NCBI GenBank assembly: GCA_016783885.1
Contig: JADHVR010000017.1
Span: 1-54,360 of the forward strand
DNA length: 54,360 nt
Origin: Bacteroidales bacterium
GTDB taxonomy: Bacteria; Bacteroidota; Bacteroidia; Bacteroidales; JAADJA01
Direction: 5' to 3'
How positions within the stretch are numbered: the stretch's first letter is position 1; every line of letters starts with the position of its first letter. Made by a program: the position numbers and the translations under genes. Shown one piece after another: positions 1-7,759 of this stretch. The notes under the pieces are model-generated. The model searched no databases, was not told the DNA's origin, and worked only from the letters and a program-made list of their open reading frames with translations.

Positions 1-170
1 TGAAGGATTAAGTGTGCACAGAAGCTCAATCAGGGTGCAAAGGCACATTGCATTATTTATCCAGTGAAATTACGAAGTAATTATTTCTATGGGATGGTGA
101 ACTGTAAGCAGTATAATATTTTTTTTACCATTTCAAATAAATTATTAATTTTGACTCAAATTTTGCAGTT
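1..170. other. Intergenic, left edge of window
   Basis: No gene is seen. The segment holds a short imperfect palindrome near 69-85 (AATTAC/GTAATT) and, at its right end, a TAATTTTG box (146-153) 17 bases before the start codon of the next gene. It may be the tail of a unit lying outside the window. Confidence 0.4.
146..153 (+). promoter_or_regulatory. Bacteroidota -7 box before the toxin-antitoxin pair
   Basis: TAATTTTG fits the TAnnTTTG consensus of Bacteroidota housekeeping promoters and lies 17 bases before the antitoxin ATG. No clear -33 TTTG is seen at the proper distance, so the call rests on one box. Confidence 0.4.
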
Positions 171-392
171 ATGGATTATACAGCATTTATCGATATAAAT
201 TCCCTTACAGAAGAAGCAAGGAAAGAACTGGAGAGCTTTTATGAGTACCTGGTTTTTAAGTATAAGAAAAAGATTAAAAGAAAAACCGATGAGGAAAATA
301 AAAAAGAACAGTTTTTCCGTTTTGTAGAAAATCACTCTTATAATTTGCCTGAGAATTATAAATTTAACAGGGAAGAACTTCATGAAAGATAA
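171..392 (+). CDS. Antitoxin of a VapBC-type pair (DUF2281-like)
   Basis: A 73-residue acidic/basic helical protein. Its N-terminal half (DINSLTEEARKELESFYEYL) resembles the short VapB/DUF2281 antitoxins that precede PIN toxins, and a lysine-rich stretch (KKKIKRK) follows. The role is inferred mostly from position: the reading frame overlaps the start of the downstream PIN-domain gene by 11 bases, the usual antitoxin-toxin coupling. The ATG at 171 follows a TAnnTTTG box. Expected function: bind and neutralise the toxin and repress the shared promoter. No classical AbrB or MetJ DNA-binding motif was recognised, so the subfamily is uncertain. Confidence 0.6.
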   Translation: MDYTAFIDINSLTEEARKELESFYEYLVFKYKKKIKRKTDEENKKEQFFRFVENHSYNLPENYKFNREELHER

Positions 393-795
393 AATACTGA
401 TTGACTCAAATGTTTGGATTTATCTTGCCTCAAAACAAGATGAACGAAAGAAAAAAATTGCCGGAGAATTAATTGACAGCCATTTTAATTCCATTATTTT
501 GAGTGTGCAAATTTTAGGTGAAATTTTTACGGTACTTGACAAAAAAACTGATTTAACCAAAAATGAGATCGCAAAGATTACATCTTATTATGTTGATACA
601 TTTGAGGTAATTTCAAGCGGAAAGGAAATTTTTAATAAAGCTGTAAGGATTCGATTGAAATACGGATATGGTTTTTTTGATAGTCTTATTATTTCCACCG
701 GAATTGTAGCAGATTGTACAATTCTTTATTCAGAAGACCTGCAACACAACCAACTAATCGAAAAAAAACTTCGGATTATAAATCCGTTTAAATAA
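382..795 (+). CDS. PIN-domain ribonuclease toxin (VapC family)
   Basis: A 137-residue PIN-domain protein, the normal length for VapC. Acidic residues expected to hold Mg2+ are visible: Asp8 in LIDSNVWIY, Glu47 in ILGEIF, Asp100 in GFFDSLI, and Asp119 in the SEDL motif near the end. PIN toxins cleave tRNA or rRNA when freed from antitoxin. The start codon lies inside the end of the preceding antitoxin gene (11-base overlap), so the two are translationally coupled. All active-site positions are present, so the toxin looks intact. The RNA target cannot be read from sequence. Confidence 0.85.
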   Translation: MKDKILIDSNVWIYLASKQDERKKKIAGELIDSHFNSIILSVQILGEIFTVLDKKTDLTKNEIAKITSYYVDTFEVISSGKEIFNKAVRIRLKYGYGFFDSLIISTGIVADCTILYSEDLQHNQLIEKKLRIINPFK

Positions 796-962
796 GTAAA
801 ATATTTAAGTTAAGAATTTGATTCCCCTGCCCCGCTCATCCGGATTTGTGCGGCAGCCATAAGCGTAAGCTAATCCGGATGTAAATAATACAGGGATTCC
901 TGCCTGCTTATACTCTTTGCCTGTTGGTGGCAGGCAGGTGTAATCCCAATATAAAGTGCCAA

Positions 963-1008
963 ACTTTTCAGGTTGAATTTAGCACATGTACGGGCAAACC
1001 TGAAAAGT
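963..1008. repeat. Perfect 12-bp inverted repeat, possible terminator
   Basis: ACTTTTCAGGTT at 963-974 pairs with AACCTGAAAAGT at 997-1008 across a 22-base loop. A run of T (1014-1024) follows a few bases later on the + strand, so it could end transcription from the toxin-antitoxin pair, although the loop is long for a terminator. Confidence 0.5.
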
Positions 1009-1051
1009 ACTCGGTTTTTTTTTGTTAATTTTTTTTTGTATTTTTGTTCAA

Positions 1052-1187
1052 CTCTGCTCTTTCGGATTTAGGCGTGGGAATATGCGGTGGCTAATCCGAA
1101 AGCAAATAGCCACGGATTTCAAAATCCATAAATTATCTCTTTTCGGATTAGCTCACCCACAGGCTCTGCTCAAATCCGAAAAAGCCC
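1052..1187. repeat. 136-bp direct repeat, copy 1
   Basis: Nearly identical to 1327-1462, with differences clustered near positions 22-45 of the unit. The unit contains two inverted repeats: CTTTCGGATT with AATCCGAAAG, and CTTTTCGGATT with AATCCGAAAAG. A TATTTTTG promoter-like box (1039-1046) lies directly before it. Confidence 0.85.
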
Positions 1188-1326
1188 GTGTTTATTATTT
1201 TACGTAGCATAGCTGAATTTCAGTCAGATTTTAAACGACTATAATTTAGTTCAATAACAAAACATATAATTTAATTTTATTTTCTTACATTTCAAAAAAA
1301 ATATTAATTTTGATTTCAAATTTTGC

Positions 1327-1462
1327 CTCTGCTCTTTCGGATTTAGGCGCAAAAATATACGGTGGCTAATCAGAAAGCAAATAGCCACGGATTTCAAAAT
1401 CCATAAATTATCTCTTTTCGGATTAGCTCACCCACAGGCTCTGCTCAAATCCGAAAAAGCCC
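1327..1462. repeat. 136-bp direct repeat, copy 2
   Basis: Second copy of the 1052-1187 unit. The last ~90 bases are identical between copies. One change (AATCAGAAAG for AATCCGAAAG) weakens the first stem, while the second stem is unchanged. A TAATTTTG box lies at 1305-1312, and the 39 bases before the unit resemble the promoter region of the toxin-antitoxin pair (129-166). Confidence 0.85.
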
Positions 1463-1513
1463 ATTCGACATAACCTAAAATATAAAGCCCCGCCGGTTAG
1501 CGAGGCTCAGAGG

Positions 1514-1595
1514 TGCGGATGAAGGGACTCGAACCCCCACGCCTTGCGGCACCAGATCCTAAGTCTGGCGCGTCTACCAATTCCGCCACATCCGC
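1514..1595 (-). tRNA. tRNA-Leu (anticodon UAG)
   Basis: On the - strand the segment folds as a class II tRNA. The acceptor stem GCGGATG pairs with CATCCGC, followed by discriminator A. The D-arm carries GG, the anticodon stem CCAGA/TCTGG encloses loop CTTAGGA (anticodon TAG), a long variable arm (TGCCGCAAGGCGT) is present as in Leu tRNAs, and the T-loop is TTCGAGT. The 3' CCA is not encoded. It decodes CUA and related Leu codons. Confidence 0.95.
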
Positions 1596-1644
1596 TAATG
1601 ATAATAAAGGAATGCAAAATTAAATATTTTTCTTCTGAATAAAG

Positions 1645-1677
1645 TTTTGTTATAGGTTTTTCTTTTGATTAATTTTG
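1645..1677 (+). promoter_or_regulatory. Bacteroidota promoter of the MORN-like gene
   Basis: TTTTG at 1645-1649 and TAATTTTG at 1670-1677 are separated by 20 bases, matching the -33/-7 arrangement known for Bacteroidota sigma-ABfr. The start codon follows 31 bases after the -7 box. Confidence 0.6.
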
Positions 1678-1707
1678 CCGGAATAAAAAAACATAAAAAT
1701 TATTATC

Positions 1708-2430
1708 ATGAAAAAAATTATTATTTTATCAGGCATTGTATTTTTTATTCTTTCTGTTTCTGTTAGTACCGCTCAGGATGATGGTTATACAGAACAAAAA
1801 AAGGGTAATTATACTGAAAAAGGATATTATGTAGATGGGAAAAAAGACGGTGTATGGATAGCTGAACAAGCAAACGGATTTATCACAAAAATTGAATCGT
1901 ACAAAAATGGTGTTAAACAAGGTGTATTTATTCAATTTGACAGAAAGGGGCATGTTTCCAAACAGGAATATTATAAAGGAGGGAAACTGAACGGCTGGGC
2001 AATTGAATATTCAAATCCGAATAAACCTAAATCGAAAATTAAATACAATAACGGAGTGATTAACGGGCAAAAAATATTGTATTACGATAATGGAAGAATG
2101 ATGGAAGAATCGCAATACAAGGAAGGTACGAAAACAGGAGTATCAAAATGGTATGACCAAAACAAGAAGTTAATAGCAATATATCAGTATGAGAACGGCT
2201 TGTTCAACGGCATTAACAAAAATTTCTATGCCAACGGTAACGTTCAAAAGGAAGAACATTACACGGACAATATTCTGAACGGCGAATACAAAGAATTTTA
2301 CCAAACAGGTAAATTAAAAACAACCGGTAACTATAAGTCCGGAGAAAAAGACGGTGAATGGATTGAATACGATGAACATGGTACTGTGAAGAATACAACA
2401 AAATTTGTTAAGGGAGTTGAGAAGAAGTAA
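1708..2430 (+). CDS. Secreted MORN-2 repeat protein (YwqK-like)
   Basis: A 240-residue protein with an N-terminal signal peptide (about residues 1-22, ending near STAQ). The rest is a run of MORN_2-type repeats of about 23 residues, each with a Y-x-x-G-K-x-x-G or FYxNGxxxxE pattern: for example YYVDGKKDGVW, YYDNGRMMEESQYKEG, FYANGNVQKEEHY, FYQTGKLKTTGNYKSGEKDG. Proteins of this kind are common in Bacteroidota and are often annotated as YwqK-family antitoxin, but no toxin partner is next to it. It is probably exported to periplasm or surface. Repeats of this sort may bind membrane or partner proteins; the real job is unknown. It is transcribed from its own promoter at 1645-1677. Confidence 0.8.
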   Translation: MKKIIILSGIVFFILSVSVSTAQDDGYTEQKKGNYTEKGYYVDGKKDGVWIAEQANGFITKIESYKNGVKQGVFIQFDRKGHVSKQEYYKGGKLNGWAIEYSNPNKPKSKIKYNNGVINGQKILYYDNGRMMEESQYKEGTKTGVSKWYDQNKKLIAIYQYENGLFNGINKNFYANGNVQKEEHYTDNILNGEYKEFYQTGKLKTTGNYKSGEKDGEWIEYDEHGTVKNTTKFVKGVEKK

Positions 2431-2537
2431 GAAGTAAGAATCAAGAGCAAAGTTATAAAGTCAACAAGTAAATAAAATATGAACAATGTAAATTTAATAA
2501 CCAAGCCACAAGTTAACGACATACACATGAAAATATA

Positions 2538-2564
2538 TTCGTGTTAATTCGTGTAATTCGTGTC
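2538..2564. repeat. Dispersed TTCGTGTAATTCGTG repeat, copy 1
   Basis: TTCGTGTTAATTCGTGTAATTCGTGTC lies between two genes. Closely related sequence recurs at 14085-14111 and, as both arms of a palindrome, at 44633-44695, so a short dispersed intergenic repeat family is present. Confidence 0.6.
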
Positions 2565-2626
2565 AAGGAACGAGAATCAAAATAAAAGTATTACAGGATA
2601 AATAGAGATAAGTTAGTAAATACAAC

Positions 2627-3121
2627 ATGAAAGAAAGTTCTCCTCGCCGGAAAATCCTTAATCCTTATACAAATCTTAAAGGTTACAATTGCTTTGGCTG
2701 CTCCCCAAACAACATTCACGGTCTTCGCATGGAATTTGTTGAAGAGGGGGACTTTGTTATCAGCGAGTGGAGCACGGCAGATCATTTCAGCGGTTATAAA
2801 AACGTTCTTCACGGAGGTGTTCAGGCATCATTAATGGATGAAATTGCAAGCTGGTCCGTGCAGATAAAGCTTAAAACTGCCGGCGTAACAGCTAATCTGA
2901 ATATTAAATACAAAAAGCCGGTATTTATTAGCGAAGATAAAATTTTGATTAAAGCACGTATTGAAAAATATAAAAAAAAAATTGCATATATCCACACCGA
3001 ATTATTTAATTCCGAAGGAGAACTTTGCAGTGAAGGAGAAGTAAAATATTTCATTTATCCCGAACAACATGCACGCGAAAAGTTATACTTTCCTGAGCAT
3101 GACAGGTTTTTTGAAAAATGA
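2627..3121 (+). CDS. PaaI-family hotdog thioesterase
   Basis: A 164-residue single-domain hotdog-fold protein. The typical PaaI/4HBT core is visible as VLHGGVQASLMDEIASW near residues 62-80, where the HGG and the Asp/Glu-bearing helix form the active site, followed by beta strands (TANLNIKYKKPVF, ILIKARIEKYKKKIAYIHTELFNSEGELCSEGEVKYFIY). An N-terminal CFGCSPNNIHGLRMEF motif is seen in many Bacteroidota members. It probably hydrolyses acyl-CoA thioesters in the cytoplasm. It stands alone between two unrelated genes and ends two bases before the convergent serine hydrolase. The substrate cannot be predicted. Confidence 0.8.
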   Translation: MKESSPRRKILNPYTNLKGYNCFGCSPNNIHGLRMEFVEEGDFVISEWSTADHFSGYKNVLHGGVQASLMDEIASWSVQIKLKTAGVTANLNIKYKKPVFISEDKILIKARIEKYKKKIAYIHTELFNSEGELCSEGEVKYFIYPEQHAREKLYFPEHDRFFEK

Positions 3122-3123
3122 TT

Positions 3124-4245
3124 TTAAAGCTGTTTAGATAATTCAAGAAACAGATCCGCCCAATCTATCCCGGCATACTTTTTACCAAGTCTGACGAAAA
3201 TCAGGTTTTTTTCCGGATATACGAAAATGTACTGTCCTAAAATCCCTTTGGCGAAAAAGGCGCCGTTTTCAAGTACACGCCAGTGGTATGTATAAGGGTA
3301 GCCCTGCGAATCTCTTGAATCATTAATTATCGAGGTAGATATTTCAACCCATTTTTCAGGAACGATCTGCTTGTTTTTATACTTTCCTTTGTTCAGGTAC
3401 AATCTCCCGAATCTCGCAAAATCCCTCGCCCATGCATTAATGCAGCAAAAGGCTTTTAAAGTCTGATGTTTTTTACTGTCAACGTTCCACGATGCATCAT
3501 GCTCCATACCTGCATGCTGCCAGATTTTGTTTTGAAGATATTCGGAAGACTTCATGCCTGTTGCCCGCTCTATGGCAAGGCTAAGCAAAAGAGTGTTTAC
3601 ACTAATATAATCATAATGCAGATCAGGTTCTTCCCGGATCTTCAATTTTTTAATATATTTTATCAGGTTTTTCCCATAGTAATATTTAGCCATCTCGGCA
3701 AAAGGACTGATATACCCTTCATTGAATTTTATTCCCGAACGCATATTCAGTAAATCTGCGATGGTAACCTTTTGAAAACCCGGATCGGTCAACTCAGGAA
3801 TAAAATCGGTGATTGATTGTTCCGTGCTTTTAATATATCCTTCATCAATAGCAATCCCGACAAGTGTGGACACAAACGCCTTTGCCACTGAAAAGCAGGG
3901 TAGGAGGGATGTATCGGAATATCCTGCAAAGTAATTCTCATAAATTATGCTATCGTTGCTGATAATAAGGAAAGCAACGGTTTTATGTTTTTCTAAAAAA
4001 GAATCAAAGTCTGTCCGTTTTTTATCGGGATTATACTTTTCGGGGATAAAAAATTCAAAGTTGTCCGGTGCTTTAGAAAACTCATAAGTTTGCCCGCCTT
4101 TATGAATTTCAAGATACGGGAATTTTTTATAATCGTTAATATCGGCAAAGTTCCACCAGAAGTAGCGGGCAACATGGCAGGAGGGGAATAAAAAAATAAG
4201 ACTTAGAAATGAAAATGTCTTTCTGATTAATAATTTGGAATTCAC
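3124..4245 (-). CDS. Beta-lactamase-like serine hydrolase lipoprotein
   Basis: A 373-residue protein with a hydrophobic N-terminus and a lipobox-like FPSC (Cys23), so probably a periplasmic lipoprotein. The class C beta-lactamase/esterase fold is indicated by the SxxK motif S119-V-A-K122 (CFSVAKAFVSTLVG), by ISDFIPEL and the MRSGI loop, and by a YDYISVNTLLLSLAIERATG segment where the family has its second catalytic Tyr. A conserved ARDFARFGRLYLNKG block follows. Such proteins usually act as esterases or D-amino-acid peptidases rather than antibiotic-resistance enzymes. The gene is monocistronic and convergent with the thioesterase gene. The substrate is unknown. Confidence 0.82.
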   Translation of the reverse strand: MNSKLLIRKTFSFLSLIFLFPSCHVARYFWWNFADINDYKKFPYLEIHKGGQTYEFSKAPDNFEFFIPEKYNPDKKRTDFDSFLEKHKTVAFLIISNDSIIYENYFAGYSDTSLLPCFSVAKAFVSTLVGIAIDEGYIKSTEQSITDFIPELTDPGFQKVTIADLLNMRSGIKFNEGYISPFAEMAKYYYGKNLIKYIKKLKIREEPDLHYDYISVNTLLLSLAIERATGMKSSEYLQNKIWQHAGMEHDASWNVDSKKHQTLKAFCCINAWARDFARFGRLYLNKGKYKNKQIVPEKWVEISTSIINDSRDSQGYPYTYHWRVLENGAFFAKGILGQYIFVYPEKNLIFVRLGKKYAGIDWADLFLELSKQL

Positions 4246-4366
4246 GATAATTTATTGTTTTAACAAGCAAAGATAAGAATTAAAGGAAATGATTCACCAA
4301 ATAGATTTTATTTTTTTTTAAAGAGGTTTTAATTTTTCAAGTTTATCTATTAGATTAACTTAGCTC

Positions 4367-6592
4367 CTATATCTCCAAATTAGTAAATTCGTCAGTTACC
4401 TTAAAATCATAATCGGGGTATTCATATACAGGCATTCTCTCTTCGGTTTCACCTATTGAATAACCCCACACATTTTCATATTCTTCAATATTTTCGCCCA
4501 TTCTTTCTAATTGATCAATATAATCGCTAACCGATTTGGATTCAATGATTATAACCTTGCCCATTTTATGAATTATGGGGCTGTGATTGCGGGTGCGATC
4601 ATGGTCAAACTCAAGAATACGCCTTCCGTCGTGAGTTATTCCTATGGTGCAGTATGTAAGGCTTTTTCCTACACCGGGAAGGTTCAGCACATTCCTGTCG
4701 GTGGCAAGGAAGGGTATGTTACATTCTTTCCTCAGGCTGTTAATATTTGCTATCATATTTTCCGCTTCAAGAGGAAATTTTTTAATGGTGTTGAATTTAT
4801 CACGAGGGATTTCGCCTATCACCTTTTCCTCTATTTGCTCCTGAACGGCTCTTGCATTGTTGGCAAAAGTATGCGAGTTTTCTTTATAGCCTTTCACTGT
4901 GAATGTATAATACGTTAAAACGCCAATGTCATTCAGTGCTTTTCGCAGTTTTGCCGTATGTCCTCTTCGCGAAGCGGCAGCCGTGAATACCAACTGGTTA
5001 GTTACTGTCCAGCCGGCGGAGATAAGTTTCCTCACACCTTCGGCAGCTTCGGGTGTAACCTCCATAGCCGTTTCAAAATGGGTTTGAATAATAAATTGCT
5101 TAAATCCGATTTTAGATGCTTTTTCTTTGAATTCGGCAAGAATGCTGACAAGGTTATCGGTAATTCGCATCGGGAGATAAATCGGCAAACGTGTTCCCAG
5201 CCTTATTCTCAGCATTTCTGCATACTTCTCCCCATCTTTTTTCAGCTTATTATTCTCACGTTTATTAACAGCCATCCGATAAACCTCATCAAGCATCCGT
5301 TTTAGCGATTTATCAGAGCTCATCAGTGCATCGCCGCCCGTAATAAGAATATCGCGCAGTTGGGAATCTTTTTCAAAGTATTGCATTAGTTTTGGAAGTC
5401 GTTCCCACCACGTACCAACGGGCTTAAGCTCTTCTAAGTCGAAGTTAAGATGACCGTTCTGGAAATCATACATACGCTGGCACGACACACATAGTCCGCC
5501 ACAGGCTCTGCCAACGGTATCAGGTATTAAAATAGCAACTTCGGGATAACGGCGGTGAATATTGTAATGATGAGGCAGTATCCATCCGGCTGCATTGGGT
5601 TTTCCGGGTTCCACAATATCTTCTTTTTCCCAGGCAACAATATAACCGAATTCATCTACAAGCTCTTTACTTACAAAAACGTAGTCTTTTATACAATAAT
5701 CCGTATTAACAAGTTTTTCAGGTACGTCAACGTTAAGTAAAGAAAGATAATACGGATTTACAAAAAAGGGTATTCCCGAATTCTGGGCGTTAAACAATAT
5801 GTCCATCGTTTCTGCATCAACAGTGCGTCCCAGCAGTTTATTTAACAGTTCGGGCGACCTAACCGCAAATTGCAGATGAAAAGTTTTGTCGTTCCACCAT
5901 TCCATCATTTGTTCGTATTTCTGCTCGAAGGTCATCTCCGGTTTAAATTCATATTTGTGCCGTATAATATCCCCATTATCTATTTTTTCGATCAATATCC
6001 TGATGATCCTGTCGCGGTTCTTTTTCCTTATTTCAATAATTTCAGTGTCCAAACCCGACGGATGCCTGTCCATCCATTTTTTTACCTGTTTTTTTGATGG
6101 CATTTCCCTCTCTGTCTTTCCTGTAAACTGCCTGAACAAATGTAACATGTCCCTGAAAAAAGCAGGTTCGGCGCCTCCGTTGCCTTCTCTAACTGCAAGC
6201 CATAGCAACTTTACCGGACTGTTAAGAACATATTTGCCCCTTAAATTCAAATCTTCATACTCTTTACCTTCATGATTAATATAATCCAGTATTCTGATAG
6301 CGGCAAAATCTTTCCATATAAGCTTGTCGTAATATTCCCTGCCTGTGATATCACAATTATAGTAATCCAGAGCTTCCGGGCGGGTTTGCAAATATTCCAT
6401 CACCCAGCTCCGGAGTTTCTTTTTAGCATGTTCTACGTCTGCGGATGTTTTTAGGATGTTTTTAAGCCTGGGGTTTTCATCCATAATTTGTTTGAGAATT
6501 TCTTGTGACGCATTGCTGATTGCTTTGCTTTCATAATCAACATGCACTAAGTAATTATCGCTTAAATCGGGAATATACTTATTTTTAAACAT
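4367..6592 (-). CDS. KamA-family radical SAM aminomutase (long form)
   Basis: A 741-residue radical SAM protein related to lysine 2,3-aminomutase. The [4Fe-4S]-binding CxxxCxxC motif is C364-GGL-C368-VS-C371, followed by the barrel (DILITGGDALM, RLGTRLPIYLPMRIT, FIIQTHFE). PGVGK near Lys643 matches the PGGGGK loop of KamA whose lysine holds PLP. The family normally has 400-480 residues; here about 250 extra N-terminal residues precede the SAM motif. KamA interconverts alpha- and beta-lysine in lysine fermentation, but no kamD/E or other lysine-fermentation gene is nearby, so the substrate (lysine, glutamate or another amino acid) is open. It is monocistronic, with an ATG at 6592. Confidence 0.75.
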   Translation of the reverse strand: MFKNKYIPDLSDNYLVHVDYESKAISNASQEILKQIMDENPRLKNILKTSADVEHAKKKLRSWVMEYLQTRPEALDYYNCDITGREYYDKLIWKDFAAIRILDYINHEGKEYEDLNLRGKYVLNSPVKLLWLAVREGNGGAEPAFFRDMLHLFRQFTGKTEREMPSKKQVKKWMDRHPSGLDTEIIEIRKKNRDRIIRILIEKIDNGDIIRHKYEFKPEMTFEQKYEQMMEWWNDKTFHLQFAVRSPELLNKLLGRTVDAETMDILFNAQNSGIPFFVNPYYLSLLNVDVPEKLVNTDYCIKDYVFVSKELVDEFGYIVAWEKEDIVEPGKPNAAGWILPHHYNIHRRYPEVAILIPDTVGRACGGLCVSCQRMYDFQNGHLNFDLEELKPVGTWWERLPKLMQYFEKDSQLRDILITGGDALMSSDKSLKRMLDEVYRMAVNKRENNKLKKDGEKYAEMLRIRLGTRLPIYLPMRITDNLVSILAEFKEKASKIGFKQFIIQTHFETAMEVTPEAAEGVRKLISAGWTVTNQLVFTAAASRRGHTAKLRKALNDIGVLTYYTFTVKGYKENSHTFANNARAVQEQIEEKVIGEIPRDKFNTIKKFPLEAENMIANINSLRKECNIPFLATDRNVLNLPGVGKSLTYCTIGITHDGRRILEFDHDRTRNHSPIIHKMGKVIIIESKSVSDYIDQLERMGENIEEYENVWGYSIGETEERMPVYEYPDYDFKVTDEFTNLEI

Positions 6593-6666
6593 GGCTTACA
6601 ATTTTAAATTTTAAAATACAAAGTTACTTTTTCTAAATTTAAAAGTCAACATTTCGATAAAATTAT

Positions 6667-6674
6667 TATTTTTG
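6667..6674 (+). promoter_or_regulatory. -7 box before the DUF4412-like gene
   Basis: TATTTTTG fits TAnnTTTG. It places transcription start near 6681, so the ATG at 6704 is favoured over the upstream ATG at 6680. Confidence 0.4.
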
Positions 6675-6703
6675 AAAAATTGTTTAACAAAAAAATATTT
6701 GCA

Positions 6704-7390
6704 ATGAAAAAACATGTACAAATTTTTTTATCGTTATTAATTGCCTGTATAATAGTTACCGGTCAGGCTTTTGCCAGGGGAAAAGAGTTTAAAGGAATTA
6801 TAGTGTATAATATCACTTATACGGACGGTGAACTCGACCCTACAGTATTATCTATGATGCCAAAGACAATGAAAGTTTTGATTAAGGACCACATGTCGTG
6901 CAGCGAAATGAAAATGGGTATGGTAAATACTATTACAATTTATAATAGTGAAGAAAAAAAGGCAATAACCCTCATAGACTTAATGGGACAAAAATATGCA
7001 ATGCAGATATCACCTGAAGATATTGAAGAGGAAATAGAAAAAAGTCCGGAAGTTGGTGTTGAGGTTACTGATGAAACAAAAGAAATTGCAGGTTATACCT
7101 GTAAAAAAGCTATTATTAAAATAAAAGAAAAAGGCACAGAAGAAGAAAAGGAGCATTATGTTTATTATACTGATGAATTGGGTTCGGGAGCAATGAATTA
7201 TAATAATCCGATTTTTAAAGATATTAAAGGTGTAATGCTTGAATATGCTATGGTTGAAGATAATGTGTCAATGAAATTCACAGCTATAAGCGTGGATAAA
7301 AAGAATATATCCGATAAAGAATTTGAAGTTTCTGAAGGATACCGGGTAGTAACAAAATCTGAATTTGAAAGTATGTTTGGAGGGCAATAA
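6704..7390 (+). CDS. Exported DUF4412-like protein
   Basis: A 228-residue protein with a clear signal peptide (MKKHVQIFLSLLIACIIVTG, cleavage near AFARG). The mature part has the layout of DUF4412 proteins: an early FKGIIVYNITY strand, a phrase on chelating or changing state (MKVLIKDHMSCSEMKMG), then VTDETKEIAGYTCKKAIIK and YYTDELGSGAMNYNNPIFKDIKGVMLEYAM. These proteins are frequent in Bacteroidota periplasm or outer membrane and have no established function. Two ATGs are possible; the one at 6704 is chosen because the promoter box at 6667-6674 leaves no room for the upstream ATG and because it starts directly with the signal peptide. Monocistronic. Confidence 0.7.
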   Translation: MKKHVQIFLSLLIACIIVTGQAFARGKEFKGIIVYNITYTDGELDPTVLSMMPKTMKVLIKDHMSCSEMKMGMVNTITIYNSEEKKAITLIDLMGQKYAMQISPEDIEEEIEKSPEVGVEVTDETKEIAGYTCKKAIIKIKEKGTEEEKEHYVYYTDELGSGAMNYNNPIFKDIKGVMLEYAMVEDNVSMKFTAISVDKKNISDKEFEVSEGYRVVTKSEFESMFGGQ

Positions 7391-7755
7391 GCACTTAGTT
7401 AGAAATCTTTATTTCCCTAAATATGGAGGATTGCCGCTAACGGAAGTCTGTGCAAAAACCACCTTTGATTTTTATTATTCCGGTCAAAATTACAAAAAAT
7501 AAGCCGACCCTTTTGTTCATTTCAGTTTGCAACTGAAATGCAGGCAGACACCTGCAATTTGTAATTGTAAAAAATTTTTCTATTAAATTGGATTGTACCT
7601 GTCTGACCGACAAGGCAGGAATCCCGGTGTCTAACTTCCTTGAAGTTACAAACTTCAAGGTGCAGGGGAGCACCTCTAATAATCCGGTTTAGTTCAACAT
7701 TCAGTACATATTCGGCTACCGCCGAAAACGATACTTAATTGTTGGGGGCTGGGCT
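7391..7755. other. Gene-free left flank of the restriction-modification cassette
   Basis: About 365 bases with no gene. It contains ACTTCCTTGAAGT and CTTGAAGTTACAAACTTCAAG palindromes (7632-7660), the 14-mer CGGTTTAGTTCAAC (7685-7698) that recurs at 10500-10513, and GTTGGGGGC (7741-7749) that recurs inverted at 10180-10188. Confidence 0.6.
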
Positions 7756-7759
7756 TTAT
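7741..7759. repeat. Left end of inverted repeat bounding the R-M cassette
   Basis: GTTGGGGGC at 7741-7749 is the inverse of GCCCCCAAC at 10180-10188. Extended outward (7731-7749 against 10180-10198) about 15 of 19 bases match. The repeats lie just outside the endonuclease stop codon and the methyltransferase promoter, so they bound the module. Confidence 0.5.

Larger units (their letters stand above)
796..1513. other. Gene-free region with hairpins and repeats
   Basis: About 720 bases without a credible gene. It holds an imperfect palindrome around ATCCGGATT/AATCCGGAT (839-882), a CCTGCCTGC...GGCAGGCAGG stem (900-942), a 12-base perfect inverted repeat at 963-974/997-1008, and two 136-bp direct repeats described separately. 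Such REP-like DNA may serve as transcription end signals or be inactive mobile remnants. Confidence 0.6.

Noticed and set aside
1022..1207. 61-codon frame inside repeat copy 1
   Set aside because: It lies wholly over the hairpin repeat, and copy 2 does not keep an equal frame.
796..1513. CRISPR array in the repeat region
   Set aside because: Only two long (136-bp) copies with an irregular spacer, and no cas genes in the window.
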